Origin: Pelomonas sp. SE-A7
Lineage (GTDB): Bacteria > Pseudomonadota > Gammaproteobacteria > Burkholderiales > Burkholderiaceae_C
NCBI RefSeq assembly: GCF_030345705.1
Contig: NZ_JAUASW010000001.1
Span: forward strand, 310,001 to 374,000
Reading direction: 5' to 3'
DNA: 64,000 bases
The notes under the pieces were generated by a model. The model searched no databases. It was not told the origin of the DNA and worked only from the letters and a program-made list of their open reading frames with translations. Position numbers and translations under genes: made by a program. Shown piece after piece: positions 35,329-44,937 of the stretch (position 1 is the first letter of the stretch; each line of letters begins with the position of its first letter).

Positions 35329-36054
35329 TCAGGCCTGCGGAATGAAGACGTAGCCGACGTTGCGCACGGTCTTGATCAGCTCGGGCTTGTCGGGGTTGCG
35401 TTCGATCTTGCGGCGCAGCCGCATGATGCGCAGGTCGATCGAGCGGTCGAACACGTCCCAGCCGCGGTTGTGGGCCTGCTCCATGATCTGGTCGCGGTTC
35501 AGCGGCCGGTTCGGGTGGCGGGCGAACAGGGCCAGCAGGTCGAACTCGGCCGCCGTGATCTCGATCTCGCCGCCTTCGCCGTTGTACAGCCGGCGCTGCT
35601 CCAGATCGAGCCGGCAGGCGCCGAAGGCCACGCGGCCGGTCTCGGCCGGCGCAACGGCCTGGGCCGCCGGCGCGCTTCGCTCGGCCAGCCTGCGCATCAC
35701 GGCACGGGCGCGGGCCAGCAGCTCGCGCAGCTCGAAGGGCTTGGGCACGTAGTCGTCGGCCCCCAGCTCCAGGCCCACGATGCGGTCCACCGGGTCGCTG
35801 GCCGTGGTCAGCATCACGATGCCGATCTGCGGCCGTGTCTCGCGCAGCCAGCGGGCCAGGGACAGGCCCGACTCGCCCGGCATATTGACGTCCAGCACCA
35901 TCAGGGCCGGCGCCTGAGATTGCAGCAGTTCGCGGGCCTCGGCAGCGTCGCCGGCGGTGAGCACTTGCAGGCCATGGCGCTGGAAATACTCACCCAGCAG
36001 CGTGCGCAGCTCGGGCTCGTCGTCCACCACCATCACCTGGGCTTGCTGGGTCAT
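35329..36054 (-). CDS. OmpR-family response regulator
   Basis: 241 residues: an N-terminal receiver with DDE at 11-13, phospho-acceptor Asp near 54 in MVLDVNMPG, the switch Thr in MLTTA and Lys in VPKPFE. A C-terminal winged-helix DNA-binding domain follows (RSIDLRIMRLRRKIE). I chose the ATG at 36054 because the receiver begins just after it. It is the DNA-binding output for the hybrid kinase encoded downstream. The target genes are unknown; the neighbouring globin is a candidate only by proximity. Confidence 0.92.
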   Translation of the reverse strand: MTQQAQVMVVDDEPELRTLLGEYFQRHGLQVLTAGDAAEARELLQSQAPALMVLDVNMPGESGLSLARWLRETRPQIGIVMLTTASDPVDRIVGLELGADDYVPKPFELRELLARARAVMRRLAERSAPAAQAVAPAETGRVAFGACRLDLEQRRLYNGEGGEIEITAAEFDLLALFARHPNRPLNRDQIMEQAHNRGWDVFDRSIDLRIMRLRRKIERNPDKPELIKTVRNVGYVFIPQA

Positions 36055-36194
36055 CGTGTTGCCGCTCTGCGCTGCCGGGTCGGCAGAATCATAGCCAGGG
36101 AGTATCTCGGTACTGGTCATGGAAACCAGCATGGCGGCTGCGGGTAACAGCCCGGTTTCAGGCCGGGTTTCAAATGTTTCAGTCAAGCTACGGA

Positions 36195-36626
36195 TCAGGC
36201 CGCGGCCGGCTCCATCTCGCGGGCCGCGTCCATCATGGCCTGGCTGACCATGGCGTACATCGTCACCCAGGCGGCGCGGACCTCGGGCGTGAACTGCTCG
36301 CCCAGTCCGTCGCTCAGCGTGCGGATCAGCGCGGCGCCGACGGTGGGGTAGTGCTGGTCCTGCACGCCGTAGCCCACATGGCGCTGGCCCAGCTTGCGCA
36401 GGGCGGTGTTCAGCTGCTCGGGCATCTCCAGCAGCGAGACGGCGGCCGCCATCATCTGCATCAGGCGCTGGCCCTGCATCTGCATGTCGCCTCGGAACAT
36501 GGGCCGCAGCATCGGGTCCGCGGCGAACAAATGGCTGTAGAACAGGGCGGCGGCCTGGGGAGCGATGGGCTCGACCAGGGCGAAGCTGTGGCGGACAAGG
36601 TCGATCTGGGTGCGGGTCAGGGTCAT
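36195..36626 (-). CDS. Single-domain bacterial haemoglobin
   Basis: 143 residues. Globin features are QIDLVRHSFALVEP, FYSHLFAADPMLRPMF, the distal Gln region and proximal His in GQRHVGYGVQDQHYPTVG. It lacks the flavin reductase part of a flavohaemoglobin, so it resembles Vitreoscilla haemoglobin. It binds oxygen or nitric oxide in the cytoplasm. The ATG at 36626 matches the globin start. A small membrane-protein gene ends 20 bases upstream, and the two may be co-transcribed. Confidence 0.9.
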   Translation of the reverse strand: MTLTRTQIDLVRHSFALVEPIAPQAAALFYSHLFAADPMLRPMFRGDMQMQGQRLMQMMAAAVSLLEMPEQLNTALRKLGQRHVGYGVQDQHYPTVGAALIRTLSDGLGEQFTPEVRAAWVTMYAMVSQAMMDAAREMEPAAA

Positions 36627-36646
36627 GGCGGCTTCTCCAGGGGTCT

Positions 36647-36841
36647 TCAGGCAATGATGAACATCAGCGGCAGGGTGCCGCCCAGCACGGCGAGTCCGAA
36701 CGGCGCCAGCAGCAGGGCCAGCTCGCGGCGCCAGTGGGCCTGCGGTTCGGCCAGCAGCTCCTGCAGGTCTTCGGCGAAAGCCTCGCTGCGACCCAGCGGG
36801 GGCAGCAGCGGTGCGGCGGCTTGAGGCTTGGTGGTGAACAT
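36647..36841 (-). CDS. Small membrane protein upstream of the globin
   Basis: 64 residues from the ATG at 36841, preceded by GGAG. The first two-thirds are polar (residues 1-40, with an E-D-L-Q-E-L-L-A-E helix). One hydrophobic helix ends the protein (about 43-63). The orientation predicted is cytoplasmic N-terminus with a short or absent outside tail. I do not recognise it. Its adjacency to the globin gene suggests a link to haem or gas handling, as an inference only. Confidence 0.6.
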   Translation of the reverse strand: MFTTKPQAAAPLLPPLGRSEAFAEDLQELLAEPQAHWRRELALLLAPFGLAVLGGTLPLMFIIA

Positions 36842-36995
36842 GGCGGTCTCCGGTTCGGTCTCGACGGGAGTGACTGTCGGCCGCTGCCGTTTCACTGTCG
36901 TATCGGGTGCTTGGTTCGCGGGTTTCAGTTGTTGCAAGCGGCGACTGTTCGGCGGCAAGATCGGCCATCCCGGCCGCAGCCGGGGAAAGGGCGCG

Positions 36996-37505
36996 ATGAG
37001 CAGTGAACTTCAAGCCCGGGTGCAGGAGCTGCGCGAACAGCTCCGCCAGATCGTTGGGGTGCGGTATCCAGGCGACTTGGCCGAGGCCGAGATCGAGGAG
37101 CAGGCACTGCAGGCCGGCGACTGCGAATACCTGCTGGTGGCCTGCCGGCTGGCGCGCGCCGAACGCGAGCAGGCGACCCAGGAGCTGCCCTGGCTGTCGC
37201 CCGAACGCCAGGCCGACCCGCGCGAATCGCTGCGCCGCATCCGCGAGATCTGCCAGCAGAGCCCCGATGCCTACAGCGCCATCCAGGCCGTGCTGGTCAC
37301 GCATCCCGACGTGCCGCGCGGCAATCTGGTGCCGGCCATCAAGAGGTTCCGCAGCGACCTGGCCCAGCTGTCACTCGAAGACCTCGCCGGCCTGGTGACG
37401 GCCGCCTGGAACGGCGGGCAGCAGGGTTTCGAGGCGGTGCTCAGGACCCGCAAGAGCAGCCCCCGTGTGGCCGCGCCTTCGCTCTGGGCCAAGCACGACG
37501 AGTAG
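36996..37505 (+). CDS. Hypothetical protein of 169 residues
   Basis: The ATG at 36996 follows a strong GGGGAAAGG. The product is a soluble, helix-rich, acidic-basic mixed protein (ELQARVQELREQLRQIVG; RESLRRIREICQQ). There is no signal or membrane segment and I recognise no family. The gene diverges from the small-membrane-protein/globin pair and is followed by a hairpin at 37523-37544. Confidence 0.72.
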   Translation: MSSELQARVQELREQLRQIVGVRYPGDLAEAEIEEQALQAGDCEYLLVACRLARAEREQATQELPWLSPERQADPRESLRRIREICQQSPDAYSAIQAVLVTHPDVPRGNLVPAIKRFRSDLAQLSLEDLAGLVTAAWNGGQQGFEAVLRTRKSSPRVAAPSLWAKHDE

Positions 37506-37522
37506 GCCTCCGAAAAGAAAGA

Positions 37523-37544
37523 GGCCCTGTCTCGCGACAGGGCC
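37523..37544. terminator. Bidirectional hairpin after the hypothetical gene and tRNA-Ala
   Basis: GGCCCTGTC-TCGC-GACAGGGCC has a 9-base stem and a 4-base loop. On the minus strand it is followed by TCTTTCTTTTC (37522-37512), a U-rich tail, so it is a good intrinsic terminator for the tRNA. On the plus strand the tail is not U-rich. Confidence 0.75.
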
Positions 37545-37556
37545 CCGGTGTTGTGG

Positions 37557-37632
<76 letters not shown>

Positions 37633-37636
37633 GACA

Positions 37637-37668
37637 ACGGAAAAAAGTATAGCGGTGCTTTTTTCCGT
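37637..37668 (-). promoter_or_regulatory. Inverted repeat combining a gene terminator with the tRNA -10 box
   Basis: ACGGAAAAAAG (37637-37647) and CTTTTTTCCGT (37658-37668) are perfect 11-base arms around a 10-base loop. It follows the minus-strand deiminase-like gene by 5 bases and could be its terminator. On the same strand TATACT (37651-37646) is a good -10 box, placed about 15 bases before the mature tRNA. No strong -35 is evident. Confidence 0.55.
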
Positions 37669-37673
37669 GGCGC

Positions 37674-38888
37674 TCAAAGCGGCTCGCGGCTGATCGGGCA
37701 GGCATAGGCATGGCTGCCGGCCCGGCCCAGGCTGCCGCCGGGCAGCTCGATGACCTCGATGCCGGCCTCGCGCAGCAGGGCGTTGGTGTGGACGTTGCGC
37801 TGCCAGGCCAGCACCTGGCCCGGGGCGGTGGCGAGCAGCTGGCCGCCGTCTTCCCAGGGGCCGCCGGGGTCGCCGCCGCTGACCACCACGCGCAGCTGCT
37901 TGAGGTCCAGCGCATCGGCCAGCACCTGCAGCAGCGGATGCGGCTCGGCGTGCACCTCGATGGCGTCGTCGCGCTTGCCGCGGCGCAGGCTGAAAGTCCG
38001 CACCGCATTGAGCAGGCTGCCGGAGACCACCACCAGGTCGCGGTCGCAGAAGCAGAGCAGGCGGTCCAGCTGCAGGCCCGGGGGCTGCATGGGCAGTTGC
38101 GCCACCAGCACGCGCTCGGCGCCGCCGCGGGTCAGGAGGTTGCGGGCCAGCTGGCTCACCGCTTGAATGGTGCTGGCCGGACCTATGCCGAGCAGCACCA
38201 GGTCCTTGTTCAAGGCCATCACGTCGCCGCCCGACAGCCAGGCCTGGCCGGGATCCTGCTCGGCCTCGCCCCACCAGCCGGTGTTGCAGCCGACGAAGCG
38301 GGGATGGAAGTGGTAGACCGCGCCGAGCAGCAGCGATTCGTCGCGCCGCTCGGCCTGCTCGCTGCGGGCCAGGGCCACGCCGTTGGCGATCCAGGCGCTG
38401 GCATCGCGTATCAGCACGCTGTAGGGCAGGGGCGGCAGCAGCGGCGTGCTCGGCAGCGCGGCCGCGAGTTGCAGGCCTTGAGGCTCGCTGATCTCGAAGG
38501 GCAGCTCGGCGCGCTGCCAGCCCGAGATCAGGCGCTCGGCCAGGTCGGCCGCCGGCAGGTCCTGCAGCCAGGGGCGCAGCGTCTGTGCCAGTTCGGCATC
38601 GACCCGGCCCGGCGCCAGCCAGCGGTCAAGCAGCCAGTTGCGGGCGATGCGGCGGGCCAGGGTGTCGCTGAGCAGCTGGTGCAGGTCCAGCACCTCGACG
38701 CCGAGCAGCCGCAGCGCAGCGCAGAAACGGCCGTGCTCCTCGATGGCCTGGTCGACCAGGGGCTGGGCGTCGAAGAGGCCGGTGCCGAGCGCACCGGGCT
38801 GGCGCCGCCGCTGCGCCAGTCCGGGGCGACAGACCAGCACCTGGCGCAGGCGCCCGAGTTCCGAATGCACGCCCAGCAATGGATCCAT
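37674..38888 (-). CDS. Arginine deiminase-like protein lacking the catalytic residues
   Basis: 404 residues, collinear with bacterial arginine deiminase ArcA (about 410-420): GVHSELGRLRQVLVCRPGL, LLPPLPYSVLIRDASAWI, GGDVM, CFCDRDLV and a C-terminal ACPISRE. The substrate-binding Asp is kept (D162). The three catalytic positions are changed: Ser219 stands where ArcA has Glu before GGDV, Gln273 replaces His in the HLD motif, and Ala394 replaces the nucleophile Cys of HCMTCP. The Arg/Gly-rich loop before that Cys is also shortened. It should not hydrolyse arginine and may bind it. No arcB, arcC or arcD gene adjoins. Confidence 0.85.
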   Translation of the reverse strand: MDPLLGVHSELGRLRQVLVCRPGLAQRRRQPGALGTGLFDAQPLVDQAIEEHGRFCAALRLLGVEVLDLHQLLSDTLARRIARNWLLDRWLAPGRVDAELAQTLRPWLQDLPAADLAERLISGWQRAELPFEISEPQGLQLAAALPSTPLLPPLPYSVLIRDASAWIANGVALARSEQAERRDESLLLGAVYHFHPRFVGCNTGWWGEAEQDPGQAWLSGGDVMALNKDLVLLGIGPASTIQAVSQLARNLLTRGGAERVLVAQLPMQPPGLQLDRLLCFCDRDLVVVSGSLLNAVRTFSLRRGKRDDAIEVHAEPHPLLQVLADALDLKQLRVVVSGGDPGGPWEDGGQLLATAPGQVLAWQRNVHTNALLREAGIEVIELPGGSLGRAGSHAYACPISREPL

Positions 38889-39097
38889 GTCGCTACGTCC
38901 GTCTCTATCAGTACTGCGGCACCAGACTAGGCGAGGGCAGCGGCCCGCGCCTATCCCCAACTGGTAACAGGCGCAACAAGCGATGGCCAGCAAGGTCGCT
39001 CGAAGAGGGGACGACCGGCGCTGCGGGTTTACTGCAAGACGGCGCACCTCGTGGCGCTGAGACACTGCTTGCTTTGGTCCTTCGCTCGGAGCATTCC

Positions 39098-39967
39098 ATG
39101 GCCCGCCATGACACTGCCTGGTTCGATGCGCAGTACAACAACCGGGCCCGGGTGCCGGAGGCCGCCGTGCTGCTGGGCCGCTGGGCCGAAGCCTCGGCGC
39201 TGGCGCGCTCGCAGACCGAATGCCGGCTGGACCTGCGCTACGGCAGCGAAGCCGGCGAGACGCTGGATCTGTTCCCGGCTGCCGCACCCAACGCGCCGGT
39301 GCTGGTCTTCATCCATGGCGGCTACTGGCGGGCGCTGGACAAGTCGGACCACAGCTTCGTTGCCCCGGTCTTCACCGATGAAGGTGCCCTGGTGGTCGTG
39401 CCCAACTACGCGCTGTGCCCTGCTGTCAGCATGGAGCGCATCGCCCTGCAGATTGCGCAGGCCCTGGCCTGGGTCTGGCGCCATGCCCACGAGCACGGTG
39501 GCGACTCCAGTCGAATCGTCGTGGTCGGCCATTCGGCCGGCGGACACCTGGCTGCCATGATGAGCTGCTGCGACTGGAAGGCGGTCGGCGCCGAGTTGCC
39601 GCGCGACCTGGTCAAGGGCGCCATGTCCCTCTCCGGCCTGCACGACCTGGCGCCGCTGATGCAGACCCCGTTCCTGCAGAAGGACCTTCGCCTCGATGCC
39701 GACGCAGTGAAGCGGCTGAGCCCGGTGCGCTTCCCGGCGCCGGAGTCGCCGCTGTTCGCCCTGGTCGGCGGCGATGAAAGCGAGGAATTCAAGCGTCAGA
39801 ACCTGGCGATACGCGAGGCCTGGGGCGCGCGGGCGGTGCCGGTCTGCGAGGAGGTGCCCGGCTGCCATCACTTCAATGTGCTGCACGAGCTCTGCGACCC
39901 GGACAGCCGGGTCCACCGCATGGCCCGCCACCTGCTGGGCCTGCGCTGGCATAGCGGCCTGCTATGA
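39098..39967 (+). CDS. Alpha/beta hydrolase, kynurenine-formamidase-like
   Basis: 289 residues and no signal peptide. The fold begins with ALDKSD-flanked FIHGGYWRAL, whose HGGYW forms the oxyanion hole of this family. The nucleophile Ser146 sits in GHSAGGH, the acid is in the region near residue 220-230 (GGDESEE), and the base is His257 or His258 in CHHFN. The match is to arylformamidase-like esterases. No kynureninase or other tryptophan genes adjoin, so the substrate is uncertain. The ATG at 39098 is the start that fits the family N-terminus (FDAQYNNRARVP). Confidence 0.87.
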   Translation: MARHDTAWFDAQYNNRARVPEAAVLLGRWAEASALARSQTECRLDLRYGSEAGETLDLFPAAAPNAPVLVFIHGGYWRALDKSDHSFVAPVFTDEGALVVVPNYALCPAVSMERIALQIAQALAWVWRHAHEHGGDSSRIVVVGHSAGGHLAAMMSCCDWKAVGAELPRDLVKGAMSLSGLHDLAPLMQTPFLQKDLRLDADAVKRLSPVRFPAPESPLFALVGGDESEEFKRQNLAIREAWGARAVPVCEEVPGCHHFNVLHELCDPDSRVHRMARHLLGLRWHSGLL

Positions 39968-40115
39968 GGTGGATTGAGGCTTTGTATTTGCGACGAGCCG
40001 GGCCTTGAGTTAGCGTTGCCTCGCGCTGGACTCCAGCCCACTGCTGTTCGACTTGGTGCCAGCCGACGACCGACCATCTATCTATCCATCCACTGACTCA
40101 ACTTGGAGAGTGATC

Positions 40116-40535
40116 ATGGGCTTGAAAGGATCGAAGACGGAGCAGAACCTGAAGGACGCATTCGCGGGCGAGTCGCAGGCCAACCGTCGCTACCTGTATT
40201 TCGCGAACAAGGCCGACATCGAGGGCCAGAACGACGTGGCGGCATTGTTCCGCTCCACGGCCGAAGGCGAGACCGGCCATGCGCATGGCCACCTGGAATT
40301 CCTGGAAGCGGTCGGCGACCCGGCCACCGGATTGCCGATAGGGCCGACCCGCGACAACCTCAAGGCTGCCGTGGCCGGCGAGACCCACGAGTACACCGAC
40401 ATGTACCCCGGCATGGCCAAGACCGCGCGCGACGAGGGCTTCGACGAAATCGCGGACTGGTTCGAGACCCTGGCCAAGGCCGAGCGCTCGCATGCCAACC
40501 GCTACCAAAAGGCGCTCGACGCGCTGGTCGACTGA
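40116..40535 (+). CDS. Rubrerythrin lacking the rubredoxin domain
   Basis: 139 residues, a four-helix diiron protein. Iron ligands are expected in AFAGESQANRRY, EGETGHAHGHL, AAVAGETHEYTDMY and KAERSHANRY. No C-terminal CxxC rubredoxin domain is present, so electrons must come from elsewhere, plausibly from the Fe-S protein encoded next. Function in this family is peroxide reduction in the cytoplasm. GGAGAG stands close before the ATG. The 149-base upstream gap shows no clear promoter. Confidence 0.93.
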   Translation: MGLKGSKTEQNLKDAFAGESQANRRYLYFANKADIEGQNDVAALFRSTAEGETGHAHGHLEFLEAVGDPATGLPIGPTRDNLKAAVAGETHEYTDMYPGMAKTARDEGFDEIADWFETLAKAERSHANRYQKALDALVD

Positions 40536-40596
40536 TCGCAGAGCCGACAACAAGCACCGCGGCGTCTTCGGACGCCGCGCCTCACTGGGGCTGGTC

Positions 40597-41942
<1,346 letters not shown>

Positions 41943-41946
<4 letters not shown>

Positions 41947-42545
41947 GTGAGACCACGATGAGCACGATCACCCCCGACAGCCTGATGACGCTGGAGGCCT
42001 ATTCCAAGTTCCGCAAGGCCCGCCATGCCGAGGTCATCGCCCACCGGCGCTTGCGCAGCGTGCGCCTGGGCGAGCACCTGAACCTGCAGTTCGAGGACGA
42101 GCAGACCATCCGCTACCAGATCCAGGAGATGCTGCGCATCGAGAAGATCTTCGAAGAGGAGGGCATACAGGGCGAGATCGACGCCTATGCGCCTCTGGTG
42201 CCCGACGGCTCGAACTGGAAGGCCACGATGCTGATCGAGTACCCCGACCCGCATGAGCGCAAGCGCGAGCTGGCGCGGCTGATAGGCGTGGAAGACCGGC
42301 TGTTCGTCGAGGTCGAGGGCCACGAGCGGGTCTATGCCATCGCCGACGAGGACCTGGACCGCGAGAACGAGGAAAAGACCTCGTCGGTCCACTTCGTCCG
42401 CTTCGAGTTCCCGCCGGCCGCGCGCGAGGCGATACGCGCCGGGGCGCGGGTCAAGCTGGGCTGCGACCACCGGCATTACCCGGCCCATGTGGACATCGCG
42501 GCCGAGGCGCTGGCCAGCCTGGCGGGGGATCTTCAGCCGGGCTGA
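41943..42545 (+). CDS. DUF3501 protein
   Basis: 200 residues, beginning at an ATG that overlaps the Fe-S gene's stop as ATGA. That overlap favours this start over the ATG at 41958. The protein is acidic and soluble, with LEAYSKFRKARHAEVIAHRRLR, a R-I-E-K-I-F-E-E-E helix, LIEYPDPHERKRELARLIG and HYPAHVDI. Function is unknown, but the family is tied to the rubrerythrin/Fe-S pair across bacteria. Its end overlaps the 3' end of the convergent AraC gene by 13 bases. Confidence 0.9.
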
Positions 42546-43621
42546 AGGCAGGCCAGGCGGTTGCGATAGGCGACCGGCGGGCAGCCGGTGGCCCGTCGGA
42601 ACGAGCGGGAGAAGTTGGAGACGTCGCTGAAGCCCAGCATGCTGGCGACCTGGGCGACCGTCATGCCGGGAGCACTCAGCAGGGCCCGCGCCCTTTGCAG
42701 GCGGACCCGCGTCGCGATGGCGCGAAAGCGCAGCCCTTCCTTGCGCAGGTAGCGGTCTATGGTGCGCGAAGAGAGATTGACCCGCCGCGCCAGGTCTTCG
42801 AGCGTGACCAGAACGCCGTCCTCCTGGCCCAACATCATCGCCACATAGTCGCCCCAGCCCGGTTCGCCGGCCAGCGGTCGGCGCGGCAGGCTACTGCACC
42901 GGGCATCGACCTCGCGCACCATGCGCGGATCCGCCAGCGGCAGGGGCCGGTCCAGCAGGTCGGCGTCCATGAGCACCCGCACACCGGGCAGGGCCTGCTC
43001 GTCGAAGACGAAGCGTGCCGGGGCCAGACGGTCATAGCGCGAGGCATGGGCCGGTGCCGGCATGGCCAGGCGGATCTCGCAGGCGGGCGGGCCGGATCCG
43101 AGCAGGGTCGAGAGCTGGCTCAGGTGGGCCAGGGCCAGCTGCTCGTACTGGAAACGCAAGGTCTCCAGCGGCATGCGGAGCCGGGGCGTGTAGACGGCTT
43201 CGGCCGCAGCACCGCAGCGCCGGTATCGCAGCACGAACAGCTCGGTAGTCGAGTGATGGTGGCGCGCCAGCAGGCGCAGGGCCTCGTCGACGGTGGCACA
43301 GCTCAGCATGCCGTAGCCCAGCAGCCCGTGCGAGGTGATCTTGGTCAGCCGGCCCAGCTCGAAGCCCAGGTCGGCGCGGCCGCTCAGTCGGCGGGCTGCC
43401 TCGACCAGGCGCTCGACCTCGTCCAGCCCGAGCATGGCCTGGGCATCGTCCAGGCGCGGCTCGGCAATCATGGCGGTGCGCAGCCAGGCCGCCGGATCGA
43501 CGCCCTGCTCGCGCAGCAGGTCCCGCAGCGGAGCGAAGTAGCGCGCCGGCATGCCTCGGTTGGCGGCACTCGCGGGGCGAGGGCTCCGTGAAGCTGCGGG
43601 TTCATGCGGGGTCTGGTCCAT
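42533..43621 (-). CDS. AraC-family regulator with arabinose-binding-type N-terminus
   Basis: 362 residues. The N-terminal domain (about 30-245) is of the OruR/ArgR-like Arabinose_bd class found in AraC regulators of catabolic genes. The C-terminal pair of helix-turn-helix motifs (about 265-355) shows LARRVNLSSRTIDRYLRKEG and MTVAQVASMLGFSDVSNFSRSFRR. It lies tail-to-tail with DUF3501 and head-to-tail with the next AraC gene. It may share control of the catabolic operon at 44938-56360. Confidence 0.88.
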   Translation of the reverse strand: MDQTPHEPAASRSPRPASAANRGMPARYFAPLRDLLREQGVDPAAWLRTAMIAEPRLDDAQAMLGLDEVERLVEAARRLSGRADLGFELGRLTKITSHGLLGYGMLSCATVDEALRLLARHHHSTTELFVLRYRRCGAAAEAVYTPRLRMPLETLRFQYEQLALAHLSQLSTLLGSGPPACEIRLAMPAPAHASRYDRLAPARFVFDEQALPGVRVLMDADLLDRPLPLADPRMVREVDARCSSLPRRPLAGEPGWGDYVAMMLGQEDGVLVTLEDLARRVNLSSRTIDRYLRKEGLRFRAIATRVRLQRARALLSAPGMTVAQVASMLGFSDVSNFSRSFRRATGCPPVAYRNRLACLQPG

Positions 43622-43751
43622 GGTGGCTGGGCGGCGCTATCGATCTGCCGTCATCGTCAGCGCAGCCGCCCCTGGCGTCCATGCGAGCAAATCGGGAAGG
43701 GCGATGACCGGCGATTTCGTCCCAGGGACCAGCCGCGGGCCGGCCTGGCGT

Positions 43752-44780
43752 CTACAACCCGGGCTTGCGGTAGCTGGTCGGCGACTTGCCGGTCCAGCGC
43801 TTGAAGGCGCGGGTGAAGTTGCTCACGTCGGTGAAGCCGAGCAGGAAGGTGATCTCGGTCACCGACATCGAGGCCTGCTGCACGTAGTTGCAGGCCAGCT
43901 CGCGGCGCGTCTCGTCCAGCAGGGCCTGGAAGCTGGTGTTGCGCTGGGCCAGGCGCTGCTGCAGCGTGGCCTCGCTCAGGTGCAGCGCATCGGCCACGCG
44001 CTGGCGGGTGCAGTCGCCGGTGGACAGCAGGCCGACGATGGTGGAACGCACCATGGCCACGGTGTCGCTGCGCTCGATCTTGGCCAGGTAGGTGGCGGCC
44101 AGCTGGTCGTTGGCCTGGGCGATCTCGGGGCAGGCGCCGGGCAGTGGCCGGTCCATCTCGGCGCGGTCGAAGACCAGGGTCGCATCGGCATTGCCGAAGT
44201 CCACCTTGCAGCCGAAATACCGCTCGTAGGGCCCGGCCCCGCCCGGCGGCCGTTCGTGCCGGAACTGCACATAGATCGGCCGGTAGTCGCGCTTGAACAT
44301 CTCGCGCATGAAGCGCACCACGATGGCCAGCCAGGCGTCCTCGGTTTCGGCGCAGGCGTCGAACAGCGGATGCGTGACCAGGGCCACCTCGCCCGGCCGC
44401 TCCACGACTTCGATGGTTGCCACCTGCGAGGCCAGGCGGAAGTAGCGTTCCAGCCGCCGGCAGAAGTCCAGCAGGCTGGTGCTGGCCAGCAGCGCATGGC
44501 CCAGCGCATGCAGATTGGAGGCATGCAGGAACTTGGCCACGACCAGGCCGAAGTAGGGGTCATGCGTGACTTCGACGCAGACCCGGAACAGCCGCGTGAC
44601 CTCGTCGATGCTCAGGCGGTTGAGCGGATCGTTGCTCAGCTCCTGCGAGACGCCGGCCGCGCGGAACACCCGCACCGGGTCGACGCCGCGATCTTCAAGC
44701 GCCTTGCGCATGGCCACGGCGTAGCCGGCGATCGTGGTCGGCCGCCGGTCGACGGATTCACTGGCAGCAGAGGCGTTCAT
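43752..44780 (-). CDS. AraC-family regulator divergent from the catabolic operon
   Basis: 342 residues. The N-terminal ligand domain is again of the OruR-type (AMRKALEDRGVDPVRVFRAAG), and the DNA-binding end has LHLSEATLQQRLAQRNTSF and MSVTEITFLLGFTDVSNFTRAFKRW. I chose the ATG at 44780 because it matches the family start. It faces away from the enoyl-CoA hydratase gene across a 157-base gap, so it is the probable activator of the nine-gene operon. Confidence 0.9.
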   Translation of the reverse strand: MNASAASESVDRRPTTIAGYAVAMRKALEDRGVDPVRVFRAAGVSQELSNDPLNRLSIDEVTRLFRVCVEVTHDPYFGLVVAKFLHASNLHALGHALLASTSLLDFCRRLERYFRLASQVATIEVVERPGEVALVTHPLFDACAETEDAWLAIVVRFMREMFKRDYRPIYVQFRHERPPGGAGPYERYFGCKVDFGNADATLVFDRAEMDRPLPGACPEIAQANDQLAATYLAKIERSDTVAMVRSTIVGLLSTGDCTRQRVADALHLSEATLQQRLAQRNTSFQALLDETRRELACNYVQQASMSVTEITFLLGFTDVSNFTRAFKRWTGKSPTSYRKPGL

Positions 44781-44830
44781 GGTGGATGCGGGCCAGCATA
44801 CACGCGCCCCCCGGGGCCGACCACCGGGTT

Positions 44831-44873
44831 CGGACCGGTCCCTGAGGACCAGCGAATTCTCTGCACGGACCGG
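44831..44873. promoter_or_regulatory. Direct repeats in the AraC/hydratase divergent gap
   Basis: CGGACCGG occurs at 44831-44838 and again at 44866-44873, a start-to-start distance of 35 bases. AraC-type activators commonly bind direct repeats in this position, upstream of the operon they turn on. No clear sigma-70 boxes were seen. Confidence 0.35.
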
Positions 44874-44937
44874 CGCGTTTCGGGCCTCGTCCCTAGTCTT
44901 GCCATCCATGAACAAGCCCATCGATGGCAAGGCAGAC

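Noticed and set aside
36151..36167. CCCGG...CCGGG hairpin after the globin gene as an intrinsic terminator
   Set aside because: The stem is only five base pairs and there is no U-run on the globin strand, so it is not called as a feature.
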